A DNA stretch of 64,000 nt. Origin: Neoceratodus forsteri. Its lineage: Eukaryota > Chordata > Ceratodontiformes > Ceratodontidae. Below the pieces are notes generated by a model that was not told the origin of the DNA, searched no databases, and saw nothing but the letters and a program-made list of their open reading frames with translations. Numbering within the stretch: the first letter of the stretch is position 1; each line of letters opens with the position of its first letter. The position numbers and the translations under genes are program-made. This document shows positions 11,821 through 21,849 of the stretch, one piece after another. The stretch spans positions 204,200,501 through 204,264,500 of the forward strand of contig CM057458.1 in assembly GCA_016271365.2 (NCBI GenBank). Direction: 5' to 3'.

Positions 11821-12520
11821 TTCCTGCGTAAAAACACAGCAATTACCTTTTTTATTCTTTTTTGGATTTATCCTTTGTTTCCTTTAATTGCCCCTTTAAC
11901 AGTTTTGTTTACCATCTTACCACTCTGAGTATACATATAAGGAGAGAAGAGAAAAAAAAAATTAAATCCTAACTCAAAAAATGGGACTGAAAAGGAGTCA
12001 GGTGACAGCTTATCTAAACAGCTGAATCTTCCACGAGCATCACTCCTTAAATTTGTAGAAAGCCTTCCCACCCGAAAACAGCCAGACCCACCAGTTAAAA
12101 CCAAAAAATACAGAACCAGATAAACAATAAAACCTATTTAAAATGAGGTCCCTCTCTTTTATAGGTACATATTCCTATGCAAAATCTACTCACGCTCGCG
12201 CTATGCATGAGCGCGATGTTTAAATGCTGCAGCAAACCCTCCCACAGAGGCAAACCTGCTCTATTATTGGCTCACCCCTGAGCTGAAATTACATGCAGGT
12301 AAATGGCCTCTTGCACACACCTGGGTAATCCCCTCAGTTCAGCAGAGCAGCAAGATGAAACAAATCAGAGCAGTTTCAGTTACAAAGTAACACATATGCT
12401 GCACTCACAGTCATTTTCAAGCTGCCAAACTGTTCCAAAAACACAGATCTCTTGGATAGCTGCTGCTCAAGTAGATTGCACAAGTGTCCCAGTGGAAATA
12501 AAAGGCTGGTGATCTTGCCC
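11821..12520 (-). other. 5' leader of the nested LINE
   Basis: About 700 bases lie between the ORF1 start and the target duplication. It is presumably the internal promoter/5' UTR of the LINE. An open stretch at 12104-11868 has no recognisable product. No tandem monomers are seen. Confidence 0.5.
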
Positions 12521-12722
12521 TTCGAGAGTGCCAGTCCACAGAGCTATTCAAGGCATCCTTAAAGAGTTATTTATTTGAGCATGCCTTTGAATAGGCCACC
12601 CTATTGTCTTTTAATTGTTTTTATATTCATATTTGTTGTGTTGGCTGCTTTTTGTGTTGTATCTGTGCTTTGATCGATTTTGAAAAGCGCATTATAAATA
12701 AAATCTGATTTGATTTGATTTG
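12521..12722 (+). mobile_element. L2 LINE, 3' end continuing from 6146
   Basis: The sequence resumes the L2 frame (RECQSTELFKASLKSYLFEHAFE, stop near 12594) and then the L2 3' UTR. It ends in the typical L2 tail: TTGAAAAGCGCATTATAAATAAA followed by repeats of TTTGA (12706-12722). Together with 3564-6146 it makes one L2 copy. The right target duplication copy is 12521-12534. Confidence 0.9.
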
Positions 12723-12822
12723 ACAATGGAGTACATAGAACAACTAGAAAAACATATCAATATTTTGCCATCTAGTGTCATGATGGAATCAGCCATTATT
12801 TGGATGGAACAGGAGTAATATT

Positions 12823-14345
12823 ACATAGAAACAGAATTTGATGGCAGATAAGGACCGCTTGGCCCACCCAGTCTGCCCATTTCCCTACCTAATGGATAAG
12901 CTGCAGACCCTAGTTAACCAACAGCCTACTTCTTCCTACCCCCACCCCCTAGAATTGCCTTATGATTGTCCCATGCATTCTCGAATTCCACCACTGTTTT
13001 TGACTCCACAACTTCCTCCGGAAGGCTGTTCCATGCTTCCACAACCCTCTCTGTGAAAAAATACTTCCTTACATTACCTCTGAGCTGCCCCCCATCTTCA
13101 AATTGTGACTCCTTGTTCTTGCATACCTCTTTTTCTGAAAGATGCTACCCTCTTGGACTTTGTTGATTCCCTTGAGGTACTTGAAAGTTTCTATCATGTC
13201 TCCCCTCTCCCTCATTTCCTCGAGGCTATACATGTCAAGCTCCTTAAGTTGCTCTTCATATGTCTTCCGCTGCAGAACCTGCACCATTTTAGTTGCCCTC
13301 CTCTGGACTGCCTCCATTCTGTTTATGTCTTTGCGGAGATTGGGTCTCCAAAACTGCATGCAGTACTCCAGATGGGGTCTCACCAGCTGTCTGTACAGAG
13401 GGATAACAACTTCCTGTTTTCTACTGATGATGCCTTTCCTGCATCCCAGTATCCCCAGCCCTCCTTAGTGCCCTCTCACATTGCTTGCCCACTTTTAGAT
13501 CATCTGATATGACTACCCCCAGGTCCCTTTCCATTTTTGTTGTTGTTAGTATCTCACCCCCTCCCATTGTGTACTCTTCCCCTGGGTTTTTGTTTCCCAG
13601 GTGCATTACTTTGCACTTCTTAGCATTGAATCTAAGCTGCCATACATTTGACCATTCCTCTAACCTTGCCAAGTCCCTTCTCATCCCTTCCACCCCACCT
13701 TGTGTATCACCTCTGCTGCAGATCTTTGTGTCGTCTGTAAAGAGACATACTTTTCCTTCCAGTCCCTCTGCAATGTCACTTATAAAGACAATGAAGAGGA
13801 CCAGTCCTAGTACTGAACCCTGCAGTACCCCATTAATAACCACCCTTTCTTCAGAGTGGACGCCATTTACTATTACCCTCTGTGTCCTGTTCTCTAGCCA
13901 ATTCTTTACCCAGGCTACCATCTTGGGACTCACTCCCAGGCTGGCTAACTTGTATATTAATCTTTTGAGTGGGACTGTGTCAAATGCCTTGCTAAAGTCT
14001 AGGTAGGCCATGTCCACAGCCCCTCCCTGATCTACTACTTTGGTCACCCAGTCAAAGAAATCTATTAGATTCATCTGACATGACCTTCCCACTTTGAATC
14101 CATGCTGCCTTGGGTCCTGTGCCCCTCTGGCCTCTAGGCACTCAACAGTTCTTTCCTTCGGAAGTGATTCCATCATTTTCCTTATCACTGAGGTTAAACT
14201 AACAGGTCTGCAGTTTCCTGCTTCTGCCCTGCTCCCACTTTTGTGAAGTGGAATCACATCTGCCCTCCTCCAGTCCTCAGGTATCACCCCATCCTCTCAT
14301 AATTTGTTAAAGAGGGTAGTCAGTGTATTGCCTAGACAGTCCAAT
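12823..14345 (-). mobile_element. CR1 LINE 3' half
   Basis: A minus-strand CR1 with RT and 3' UTR. The 3' end at about 12823-12870 reads (minus strand) GGGCAGACTGGGTGGGCCAA, then a stretch ending TTCTGTTTCTATG, the standard CR1 terminus. The coding part starts near 14340 (LGNTLTTLFNKL) and is 5'-truncated. Confidence 0.9.
13069..14340 (-). pseudogene. CR1 reverse transcriptase, decayed
   Basis: Blocks on the minus strand: EDWRRADVIPLHKSGSR, NCRPVSLTSVIRKMMES, QHGFKVGRSCQMNLI, DFSKAFDTVPLKRLI, NGVLQGSVLGLVLF and LFTDDTKICS near 13740-13710, where the catalytic FADD reads FTDD. After a frame change near 13425 come MRPHLEYCMQFWRP and QRRATKMVQVLQRKTYEEQL, and finally FKYLKGINK. These are the signatures of CR1 ORF2. 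The altered active-site alanine and the frameshift mark an inactive copy. Confidence 0.9.
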
Positions 14346-14600
14346 GGGTAGTTACCAACAAGGATAGTAATCAATGGTTTAACACTGAATCTCTTGCTAT
14401 AATGTGTGAGAAACTGTTAGAGCAACAGTACAAAAATACTAAGGGTGCATAGGCCCAACAAATATATAATCAATTATCAAACTGTATCAATGTAGCTAAG
14501 TAGATGATCTGGCCACTTACCCACTTACTCTTCCAGGTCTCTGTGTGCTACAAACGTGTACACACCCCGCTTGAGGCCACCCCACTAACTTGGGGATGCC
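14346..14600. other. Unassigned sequence between CR1 and direct repeat
   Basis: I see no coding, tandem or terminal-repeat signal here. Confidence 0.4.
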
Positions 14601-15299
14601 CTGATATACTGTGCAACCCGGAACCAACTTCTGGGTCACGTGACCAGCTTTTCGAGCACTTTAAAAGTACTAAAAAAACTACAACTTGCCCTTAAAACAG
14701 CTGGAGCAGGCAATGGATCACCTATTCCTTTGTGCCTAGTAAAATAAAATGTTTCCCAACGCTCTTATGGTGCATAGAGGAAATCAATAGTTCCACACTG
14801 TAATGCAGTGGAACTACAATCCCCAGATGCCTCCCAATTGTAGGCTATACTCGATACTTCGAAGTACGTCTACAAAATGCACTGTGAAATAAACAGCTCA
14901 AAGTGTCATCTGTACTCATCCAGCACTGTCTCACTGCACAAGGGCAATCTCACAGTGCGTGGAAGAGCAAAATTACATGCAGCTTGCTTGGTGCCACCCT
15001 GATATACTATGCAACCCGGAACCAACTTCCAGGTCATGTGACCAGTCTTTCAAGTATTTTAAAAGTACTAAACAAAAACTACAACTTGCCCTTAAAACAG
15101 CTGGAGCAGGCAATGGATCGCCTATTCCTTTACAGTATGCCTATACAATCCCCAGATGCCTTCCAATCACAGGCTACCCTTGATACTTTGAAGTACATCT
15201 GCAAAATGCACTGTGAAATAAACAGCTCAAAGTTTCATCTATACTCAGTCAGAGCTGTCTCACCGCATGAGGGCAGTCTCACAACGTGTGGAAGAGCAA
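14601..15299. repeat. Direct repeat pair, copies 14601-14970 and 14999-15299
   Basis: Both copies start CTGATATACT(G/A)TGCAACCCGGAACC and end near GTGTGGAAGAGCAA, with shared internal blocks (CTACAACTTGCCCTTAAAAC, GAAATAAACAGCTCAAAG). The offset is 398 bases. The second copy lacks about 70 bases present in the first (14733-14810). They may be a tandem duplication of an unnamed element or paired terminal repeats with almost nothing between. No coding potential is seen. The second copy abuts the CR1-like fragment at 15301. Confidence 0.65.
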
Positions 15300-15300
15300 G

Positions 15301-15715
15301 AAGGAGGTGATTGTTTTGGCCTCCACCACCTTGGCGGGTAAACTATTCCAAGGTGCCACCACCCTCTCTGAGAAAAAGAACTTCATGAAATCACATATGA
15401 ATCTCCCCCTTTGAGTTTTCAGTTGTGCCCTCTAGTATTAGAGTTGTGGGACTTAGCAAACATTTCTGAGTATAGCACTTTGTTGATGCCTTTCAGGTAC
15501 TTAAATGTCTCGATCATGTCCCCCCAACCCCCACCTTGTCTGGTGTCCAGCGAGAATAACTTCAGCTCGTTCAGGCTTTCCTCATATGGCAGATCATGTA
15601 GTCCTGTTATCATTTTTGTTGCCCTTCTCTGGACTGTCTCCAGTCTGTTGATGGCTTTCTTTATGTGTGGGCTCCAAAACTGGACTCAGTACTCCAGCTG
15701 ACTGAGCAGTACTCA
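15301..15715 (-). pseudogene. CR1/L3-like RT C-terminal fragment
   Basis: The minus strand encodes VQFWSPHIKKAINRLETVQR, RRATKMITGLHDLPYEESL, GDMIETFKYLKGINK and RGHN, then FFSERVVAPW-like sequence with frame damage to about 15301. The 3' UTR is absent, cut at the direct-repeat boundary. Confidence 0.8.
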
Positions 15716-17344
15716 ATAACTAAGTTCCACATGGAGGTTATTTGACCAGGTATTTTACTGATATTTCATCTCCATAACTTGCTGCAGCAGATCAGACATC
15801 ATACAAGTTAAACACATACAGATTTTAATTAAACATACCTTTGCATTTTTCCTTTAATGATGAATATATGTATGTTATTGCTATAGTGGCAATTTTATTT
15901 AGCTTTTCATTTTCGTGTTGCTATCATATTTCATTTATGAATTCTCCAGCATTGATATTATCTCATAAAAATGGATGAAGATAGGGGAAATGTCACAACG
16001 ATCATAACAAACTGAATGGTAAATAAGCAGGGTAAGATTGCTTTACTTTATTTCTAGATGTTTTAAGAATTATAATAGATTTTGTTTTATAAATCCAACA
16101 TATGAGGAACATATTTTATTCATAAATTCAATATTTTTTCATCTTTGATTTTTTGCAAGTTGTTTACTATGCTTGAATGCAAGGGCAAAAATAGTTCTAA
16201 AGCAATAATGTGATTCACAGAGCTAAAATTGCAGCTGTGAATACACTAGTAAATGATAAAAGCCATGTGCATCCTAGTGCTTCTCTCTTAATTCATTTCA
16301 TGTTTCAGAAGTAGTTTAGCCTCCCTCTTGAGTCAATTGCCTTAGTAATACAAATCTTCAACAGCTGGTGCAAGAATCTGCCTTTGACCTTCTCTTGCAG
16401 GTTATGTAAACATGAGCTATTGCTGTACTAGAAGCAGACTGGCCCTATTCCGGAATTTTACCAGATTTTCCGGTAAAAAACGAAAAACAGTGGCCTTGAC
16501 AATCAGCCTTTCTGCACTGATATGAGTGGTTTACGGATCTACACCGGTGTATGTTTGTAAGTGTAAACTGTCCAGGAATCAAACTGATTTGGCTCTTCTG
16601 CTCCTCTTCCAGACTGAGGAGCTAAACTGATGTAGGTCATTTTCAGTTTTAAAGTAAACTGTGCCACATCATATACAGCATATTGTGGTATAACAGCATC
16701 ACAATTCACCAGTATTCCTTTCTGGACTGAGTCCCGAAAGGAAGATGGGGAGCACAAACTTACCCTAGAGAACATGGAGAGAAAACAATGTAAACAGAGG
16801 CTCTTGTTTCTCTGAGAAAGTGGTGTACAGCATTGTCACCATAAAGATCCGGGTGCAGACTTGCAATGGAGTAGAGTGACACCAATTACACCACTTGGAA
16901 AATGTAAACAAAACATTAGTTCTCTTAAAGGCACTCCCACTTGTTCTGTATTCATAACATTAGGACAAGTGCTGGTCTCTACTCACCTCTTCTCCCTTTG
17001 GAACACCCTCTACTCCAACCCTTCCATTTTCCCACCTTTCACCTTTTCTTCAAACATCTACTTTGAGACCTCTCAGTACAGACCTGCTTCTGCGCCTCAC
17101 CCTCCCCTTTTCAGTATTCACAATAACTGTCAGATTTGACTTGCTCAGAGTGGGTTTATCCAAGCAGCACTTTTTTAATATATACTTCTGATTAATTACT
17201 GTGCCTGTCAAATTTAACTTTTTTTGGGGGGTCTATAAATTTTGGTGTACATATTGTATCTATATTTTTGAACATCATGTATCTCCTGTCCTGTCCTGTC
17301 TAGGTAAAATAAACCAGTGTGGTACACATACAATATACACGTGG
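15716..17344. other. About 1.6 kb with no recognisable gene or repeat
   Basis: AT-rich single-copy-looking sequence. Short open stretches (16539-16775 minus, 16861-17139 plus) have no motif I recognise. A weak LINE-tail resemblance (FSLWNTLYSNPSIF, near 17000) is not enough to call. Confidence 0.4.
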
Positions 17345-17945
17345 TGGATTGCTAACTTGACTTTTGCAATGCTCTCTACCTAGGGCTTCTAGGGTGGAGA
17401 TCAGCCACCTGCAGCTGGTGCAGAATGCAGCAACCAGGCTATTGACTGGCTCATCAAGAGCCAGTCATATTATGCCTGTGCTCTGTGGAGTGCGCTGGCT
17501 GCTGGTGTGGTGGAGAATCACCTTCAAGGTCGCATTGCTGACCTATAAGGCCCTACATGAACAGGAACCATGCTATTTGCCAGACCTCCTTTTTCCCTAC
17601 TGCCCCCTCTGACCATTCTGTTCCACTGACAAGGGATTGCTGGAGGTTCCCAGGGTCTCTTTGAAGACTGCTGGGGCCAGATCTTTTGCATTTGCGGCCC
17701 TGACCCTGTTGAACTCAGTACCTCATCGGGTGAGAGAGTGCCTGTCAACTGAGTCTTTTAAGTCTTCATTAAAGACATATTTATTTGAGCTGGCATACCC
17801 TGACCTATTCTGAATTTTATTGTCAATTTTATGGAACAGTTTTGATCTAGAATTTTAATTGGACTCAGTTTTAGAAATTTATACAGGCACTTTGGTTTTT
17901 GAAAAGCACCTTTACATAAATAAAGTTTGACTTTGACTATGACTA
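17345..17945 (+). mobile_element. L2 LINE 3' fragment
   Basis: The fragment encodes the L2 C-terminus LQLVQNAATRLLTGSSRASH, RITFKVALLTYKALHEQEP and AGARSFAFAALTLLNSVPHR, then FKSSLKTYLFELAY. A 3' UTR follows, ending AAATAAAGTTTGACTTTGAC (tail 17920-17945). It is 5'-truncated with several frame breaks and is a separate copy from the one at 3564. Confidence 0.88.
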
Positions 17946-18889
17946 ACTGTTTTGGAAACCAGAAGCAGAGCGTGGTAGTGGAGGACAGCATGACTCTGAC
18001 TGGAGAGGAGTACTCAGCACCACCCCTCTGAGATCAGTGCTGGGGATATTGCTTTTCAACATCTTCACCAATGATCTGGAAGCTTGGGAACTTCAGCAGG
18101 CTGCTTAAGTTCTCAGATGACATTAAGATAAGCAGGGTGGGGGACTCCTCTGAGTATGTAGATAAATGTCAGAAGGACCTGAACAAATGGGGCAGATGAT
18201 CTTATTCTTGGAGTCTAAGGTTCATCATAGCCAAATGTAAAATGTTACACTTGGGGAGGAAAAACAGAGGTATAACCTTCACACTGTGATGAGATCAAGT
18301 AGGATCTGCGGTGATACAATAGGCAGGGAAAATCCCCACCAGGATTGACCACCACCATACGCCGCTCTGTCCTACTAGTTCATACTCGGACCTCTTGGAA
18401 AACCTCTCTTGTTATCCCTAGAGCTAGGACCTCTCACGGCCAAAGAGCCTTCAGCTTTAGGGCCCCCTCCTGGTTCAACACACTGCCCCCCTCCATCTCC
18501 GAAGCTCCAACTATATCGTGCTTCAAAACTTCCTTACGTAACCACCTTATTAACACCCAATGCTGTAACTGCCACTAGTCAAAGCCATACTCAATACTTA
18601 TGACAAAGCTTATTACTAAGCTGCTAAGGACAACATAACTCTGGTATTGTTTGCATCCATCCTACCTGTACCAGCTTGTTTGTATCTATGTCTTAATTTA
18701 CTGTTATACTTATGTGTTGTACTGCTATACTGTGTATTTTGGTTTGTCTTACTGTGACAAGGTACCTTTGTAAATGAGCCTATGGCTCAATGGTTTTCCA
18801 AACTGCTGTTTAAATAAAATTAAAAAAAAAAAAAAAAAAATGGGCAGACAAGGTGGACCAAGCGGTCCTTATCTGCAAGCAAATTCTAT
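17946..18889 (+). mobile_element. CR1 3' fragment, split by a LINE insertion
   Basis: The left part (17946-18332) has CR1 RT remnants (LLFNIFTNDLEAWE, FSDDIKISRVGDSS, KCKMLHLGRKN in shifting frames) and reaches AGGCAGGGAAAA. The right part (18841-18889) resumes with the CR1 terminus TGGGCAGACAAGGTGGACCA...TTCTATG. An uninterrupted counterpart of this junction is seen at 62540-62600. The middle is a poly(A)-tailed LINE fragment. A Harbinger-like element lies immediately 3', inserted in the terminal TTCTATG. Confidence 0.8.
18333..18840 (+). mobile_element. Poly(A)-tailed LINE 3' fragment nested in CR1
   Basis: A C-terminal LINE peptide (SHGQRAFSFRAPSWFNTLPP, then TISCFKTSLRNHLI, stop near 18576) is followed by about 240 bases of 3' UTR and a 23-base A tract (18818-18840). 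The A tract makes the target duplication ambiguous. The peptide resembles L2/Rex1-group tails. It is severely 5'-truncated. Confidence 0.75.
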
Positions 18890-19387
18890 GGGCCTGATTC
18901 ACAAAACTCCCCTGAATGGTGCAAGGGGATTGCACCACAAAGAATGGTGCAAGGTGCAGCTTGCACCAAAAGATGCGCTGAGAGTGATTCACAAAAGCAG
19001 CCTGTATCAAACGTAGACTGCGTTTTCCAAAGGGGGGCTTGCACCAGCCTTGCGCTACAAAATGAGCTGTGGCATGGCACTAGGGAGCTTACAGCAGATG
19101 CAAGCTGCCATATCCCCTAAATTGTAATTCCCTAAACCCTCCCAGGGGGCAAAATTCTAAGTACTGTTAGACCATCCAGAGCTAGTTTAGGGGTACTTAG
19201 AAGTGTGTCTTCTGGAAGTGTTAGAGACCTTGTGCCAACCAGGAGCCCTCCCTGAGTTGGAAGGAACTTGTCTCATGTACACCCCTTCCTATCCCCAATC
19301 TGCCCATATAAAAAGACATCCTTCCCTGGTTGTGTAGTGGATCCCCCTCCACTTCCATTTGTATGAAAACTGCACCCAAATTGTATA

Positions 19388-19390
<3 letters not shown>

Positions 19391-19432
<42 letters not shown>

Positions 19433-19452
19433 TACACAAATGGAAGCATATA

Positions 19453-19507
<55 letters not shown>
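19391..19507. repeat. (TA)n microsatellite, two blocks
   Basis: Alternating TA runs at 19391-19427 and 19451-19507 are separated by a short non-TA segment (acacaaatggaagc). Long open frames of Ile-Tyr repeats here are artefacts. Confidence 0.95.
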
Positions 19508-19510
<3 letters not shown>

Positions 19511-19632
19511 ATAGATAACCCACTCTAGGGTGTGTGGCCATGCTCTGATATATGCATGCCTTGATGTGCATTCAACCACCCAAGGCATGCGTATATCAGA
19601 GCTCGACTGCACACCTCAGAATGGGTTATCTA
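19511..19632. repeat. Palindromic fold-back element
   Basis: The left arm ATAGATAACCCACTCTAGGG and the right arm (reverse complement ATAGATAACCCATTCTGAGG) pair along almost the whole length, including GCTCTGATATA(T/C)GCATGCCTTG in both, with a short loop near 19570. This is the structure of a palindromic MITE. It directly abuts the (TA)n tract, so a TA target is possible. Confidence 0.8.
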
Positions 19633-19696
19633 TCTTATAAAATGGCCACAAAGTTTTTTGGGGGTGAGGGTAGTAAAAGTAGTTCCTGTCTCTGGC

Positions 19697-20120
19697 TGCT
19701 AAATAATATTCTGGCAGAGGTTTAAGATAAGTTTGTGTTGAAAAAATAAATAGTTCACTTTATTTCTGTAAAAGAAGGTACTGTTTGTAGAGAGAGGACA
19801 GTGAGCATGATTGGGGATTATGTTCACTTTAACTGCTAACCGGGTCGTGCCTGAAAATAGGCAGGATTTGTCTAGTGCACTTACCCCGGTCAACAAAAAC
19901 TAACTAAATAAATAAAAGATGTAGCAATTGCTAAATAATATGGTGGCAGAGGTTTAAGGTAAGTCTGTCTGTGTACAAAATATCAAGAGAATTTAGGTTT
20001 TTTTTGTGCTTACTTCACTTCATTTCTGTAAAAGAAAGCTCCCTTCATTTGCAGGGAGAGGGGAGCGAAAGTGGAACAATTTCACTTTCATTGCTGAAAT
20101 GTTGCGTGACTGAGTGGTGT
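19697..20120. repeat. Tandem duplication, about 225-bp unit, two diverged copies
   Basis: GCTAAATAATAT(T/G)(C/G)TGGCAGAGGTTTAAG(A/G)TAAGT recurs at 19700 and 19925. It is followed in both by a TTCACTT(T/C)ATTTCTGTAAAAGAA block and a purine-rich segment. Confidence 0.7.
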
Positions 20121-20402
20121 CTATAACAGAAAATCACAACCAGTTAGAACTTCAAAGTAAGCACCTCTCTGTTTAGAAACAAAGAAAAGTGTGTCCCTCA
20201 TGCTATGTTTTCTTAGGTTTCAGTAACAGAACGAAGCCTCCGACTGTAGCCAGAAGAGAGTGAACACAGACCAAGTGAGTCGGCAGCTTTAGAAAGGTAG
20301 ATGGAACCCAGAGCGAGTGTACTGCACTCAGTTGGCAACTGGCCATGGAGGTGAGAGGTGGGCTGTGCTAGTCACCATCTGGGGGGTGCTGGGTGGGCTG
20401 GC

Positions 20403-20735
20403 ACGGCTGGGTGGGGGGCCACTAGACTACCAGGGTTATGGGATTGTTTTCTATGTTATTAGTGTACAGTTGGGGGGGGCCACTAGACTACCAGGGAAAT
20501 GGGGTTATTTTCTTATTTTATTAATGTACAGTTTGAGGGGGCACTAGACTACCAGGGAAATGGTGACATTGTCTTATTTTATAAATGTACAGTTCGGGAG
20601 GGGGGGCACTAGACCACCAGGGAAATGGGGATATTTTCTTATTTTATTAATGTAAAGTTCAAGGGGGGCACTAGACTACCAGGAAATCGAGAATCTGTTA
20701 TTATTTTATGGTTGGGGGGTACTGGACTACCAGGG
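20403..20735. repeat. Minisatellite, six units of about 48-67 bp, core G-run plus CACTAGACTACCAGGG
   Basis: Cores are at 20421, 20481, 20542, 20607, 20668 and 20719 (last one TACTGGACTACCAGGG). Each is preceded by 5-8 Gs and followed by an AT-rich spacer (TTTTCTTATTTTATTAATGTA). The same core, flanked by the same upstream sequence, makes a second six-unit array at 25590-25905. Confidence 0.9.
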
Positions 20736-20941
20736 CAGGTGATGTGCGCATTTGTGGCAGGTGACCAGGGGTTGGGGCATGGGTGGGGGTGCACTTGCAA
20801 TCTCGACAGTGGGTTGTGACATGCTGGCCAGGTACACCCTCTGTGTGTGGTGTACCTTGCCACATGTCACAAGTCACAGGACTTTGCTGTGAAGACCCTG
20901 CCCCTTCTAGAATAGGGCACAGGGTCAATGCTGCAGTTGCC

Positions 20942-20979
20942 GGTGGCGCAAGTTGCATTCGGCAGCAACTTGCGCCACC
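20942..20979. repeat. Perfect 15-bp-arm hairpin near the right end of the Harbinger-like element
   Basis: GGTGGCGCAAGTTGC and GCAACTTGCGCCACC are separated by 8 bases. This lies 17 bases inside the right terminus and may be a subterminal transposase or Myb-protein site. Confidence 0.8.
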
Positions 20980-21282
20980 CTTCTAGAATCGGGCTCTATG
21001 TCTTAAACAGATACTTTACATGGGTCTTGACAGTGGATGAGGGAGCCAAAATTGGAAAATAGATGGAGGATGGGTAGGGCGATGGACTTCAGACCCTTCA
21101 CAGAGGCTAGGGTGCTGGAGGAACTGAGCAAGCTGTGGACCGATAGGGTGATAGGGCCAGATGGGATTCACCCAAGCATACTTAAAGAACTGAAACAGAA
21201 ATTGTAGGCAACAATCATGAGGCTATTCAGCCTGACACTGCATGAGGGAAGGGATCCTGAGGACTGGAAAAAGGCTGAGGTA

Positions 21283-21849
21283 TAGTGCTGTGTGAAATTT
21301 TCACAATCCAGTGGAACAAAATTCTGCTGAATTTTCAAAATGACAAAATTTTGCCAGAAATAGAATGGTGCAATTCCTTAGCAGAAAATAGTTGCAGAAT
21401 GATTTTCCACTGAAAAATGAAATATTCCTTGTAGCTCAATATTTTCCATGGAAATTGTGCTGAATAATCTTCCGCAGAATAAAATGCAATATTCCACAGA
21501 TCACGGTAGGTGGAATTTCACAGAAGAACCAGTAATCTGACGTAATCTTTTATTATGTTTTAAATGTAAATGTTAAACCAATGAGAATTATTTCTGCTTT
21601 TTCTATATAATCTGGTGTTAATAGTATGGGATATTTGAAAAAAACTGCCACAAAGCTTCTGAAGAAGGACCTGGTTGGTTCGAAAGCTAAAGCACTTTGT
21701 TCTTTTCTGTAACATCCATGTTGGTCCAATAAAAGGTATCAAATCATTTGTTACAGAAGAACCAGTGAAATTCCAGCAGAAATTCCACCAGCGGAATGGT
21801 CATTCCACGTTAATTCCTCTGGCAGAATTCCACATTCCACACAGCACCA
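21283..21849. mobile_element. Non-autonomous hAT element with 8-bp target duplication
   Basis: Ends TAGTGCTGTGTGAAAT and (reverse complement of right end) TGGTGCTGTGTGGAAT are inverted repeats. CTGAGGTA occurs at 21275-21282 and 21850-21857, a perfect 8-bp duplication as made by hAT transposases. The body is AT-rich with repeated TTCCAC/GTGGAA motifs and no coding sequence. About 233 bases of its length are a secondary retroposon insertion plus one duplicated target copy. Confidence 0.9.
21534..21752 (+). mobile_element. 219-bp retroposon nested in the hAT element
   Basis: ACAGAAGAACCAGT occurs at 21520-21533 and 21753-21766, a perfect 14-bp target duplication. The insert contains CTGAAGAAGGACCTGGTTGG followed by TCGAAAGCTAAAGC and, near its end, TTGGTCCAATAAAAGGTATC. 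This motif order (GAAGAAG...CGAAAGCT...AATAAA) is found in many vertebrate repeats, but I cannot name the family. Length and duplication size point to target-primed insertion of a short or truncated retroelement. Confidence 0.8.

Larger units (their letters stand above)
6147..12520 (-). mobile_element. Nearly full-length two-ORF LINE (I-group/Vingi-like), nested in L2
   Basis: This is a minus-strand LINE of about 6.37 kb with a 5' leader (12520-11820), ORF1 (11820-9706), ORF2 with endonuclease and RT (about 9660-6410), and a 3' end with AATAAA near 6160 (minus strand) but no long poly(A). It is bounded by a 14-bp target duplication. RT blocks such as SGVKEGCPLAP and NYRPISLTDISGKIFAK differ from L1, L2 and CR1 and resemble I-group lineages (Vingi is my best guess). 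No RNase H domain is recognised. Frameshifts are present but few, so the insertion is younger than its L2 host. Confidence 0.85.
18890..20996. mobile_element. Non-autonomous Harbinger-like DNA transposon (2.1 kb)
   Basis: The left end GGGCCTGATTCACAAAA and the reverse complement of the right end (GAGCCCGATTCTAGAA) form short terminal inverted repeats. Both ends are flanked by TAT (18887-18889 and 20997-20999), a 3-bp target duplication as expected for PIF/Harbinger. GCGC-containing motifs cluster near both ends, as in the 7.7-kb element at 39439. No transposase frame is seen. The interior holds (TA)n tracts, a fold-back element, a 0.22-kb tandem duplication and a minisatellite, so it has accumulated other repeats or carried them. 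Confidence 0.7.

Noticed and set aside
16539..17139. Two 78-92-residue frames in unannotated sequence
   Set aside because: No motif and no repeat match by eye; only a faint LINE-tail resemblance, too weak to call.
19221..19612. Ile-Tyr repeat proteins
   Set aside because: Direct translation of (TA)n tracts.
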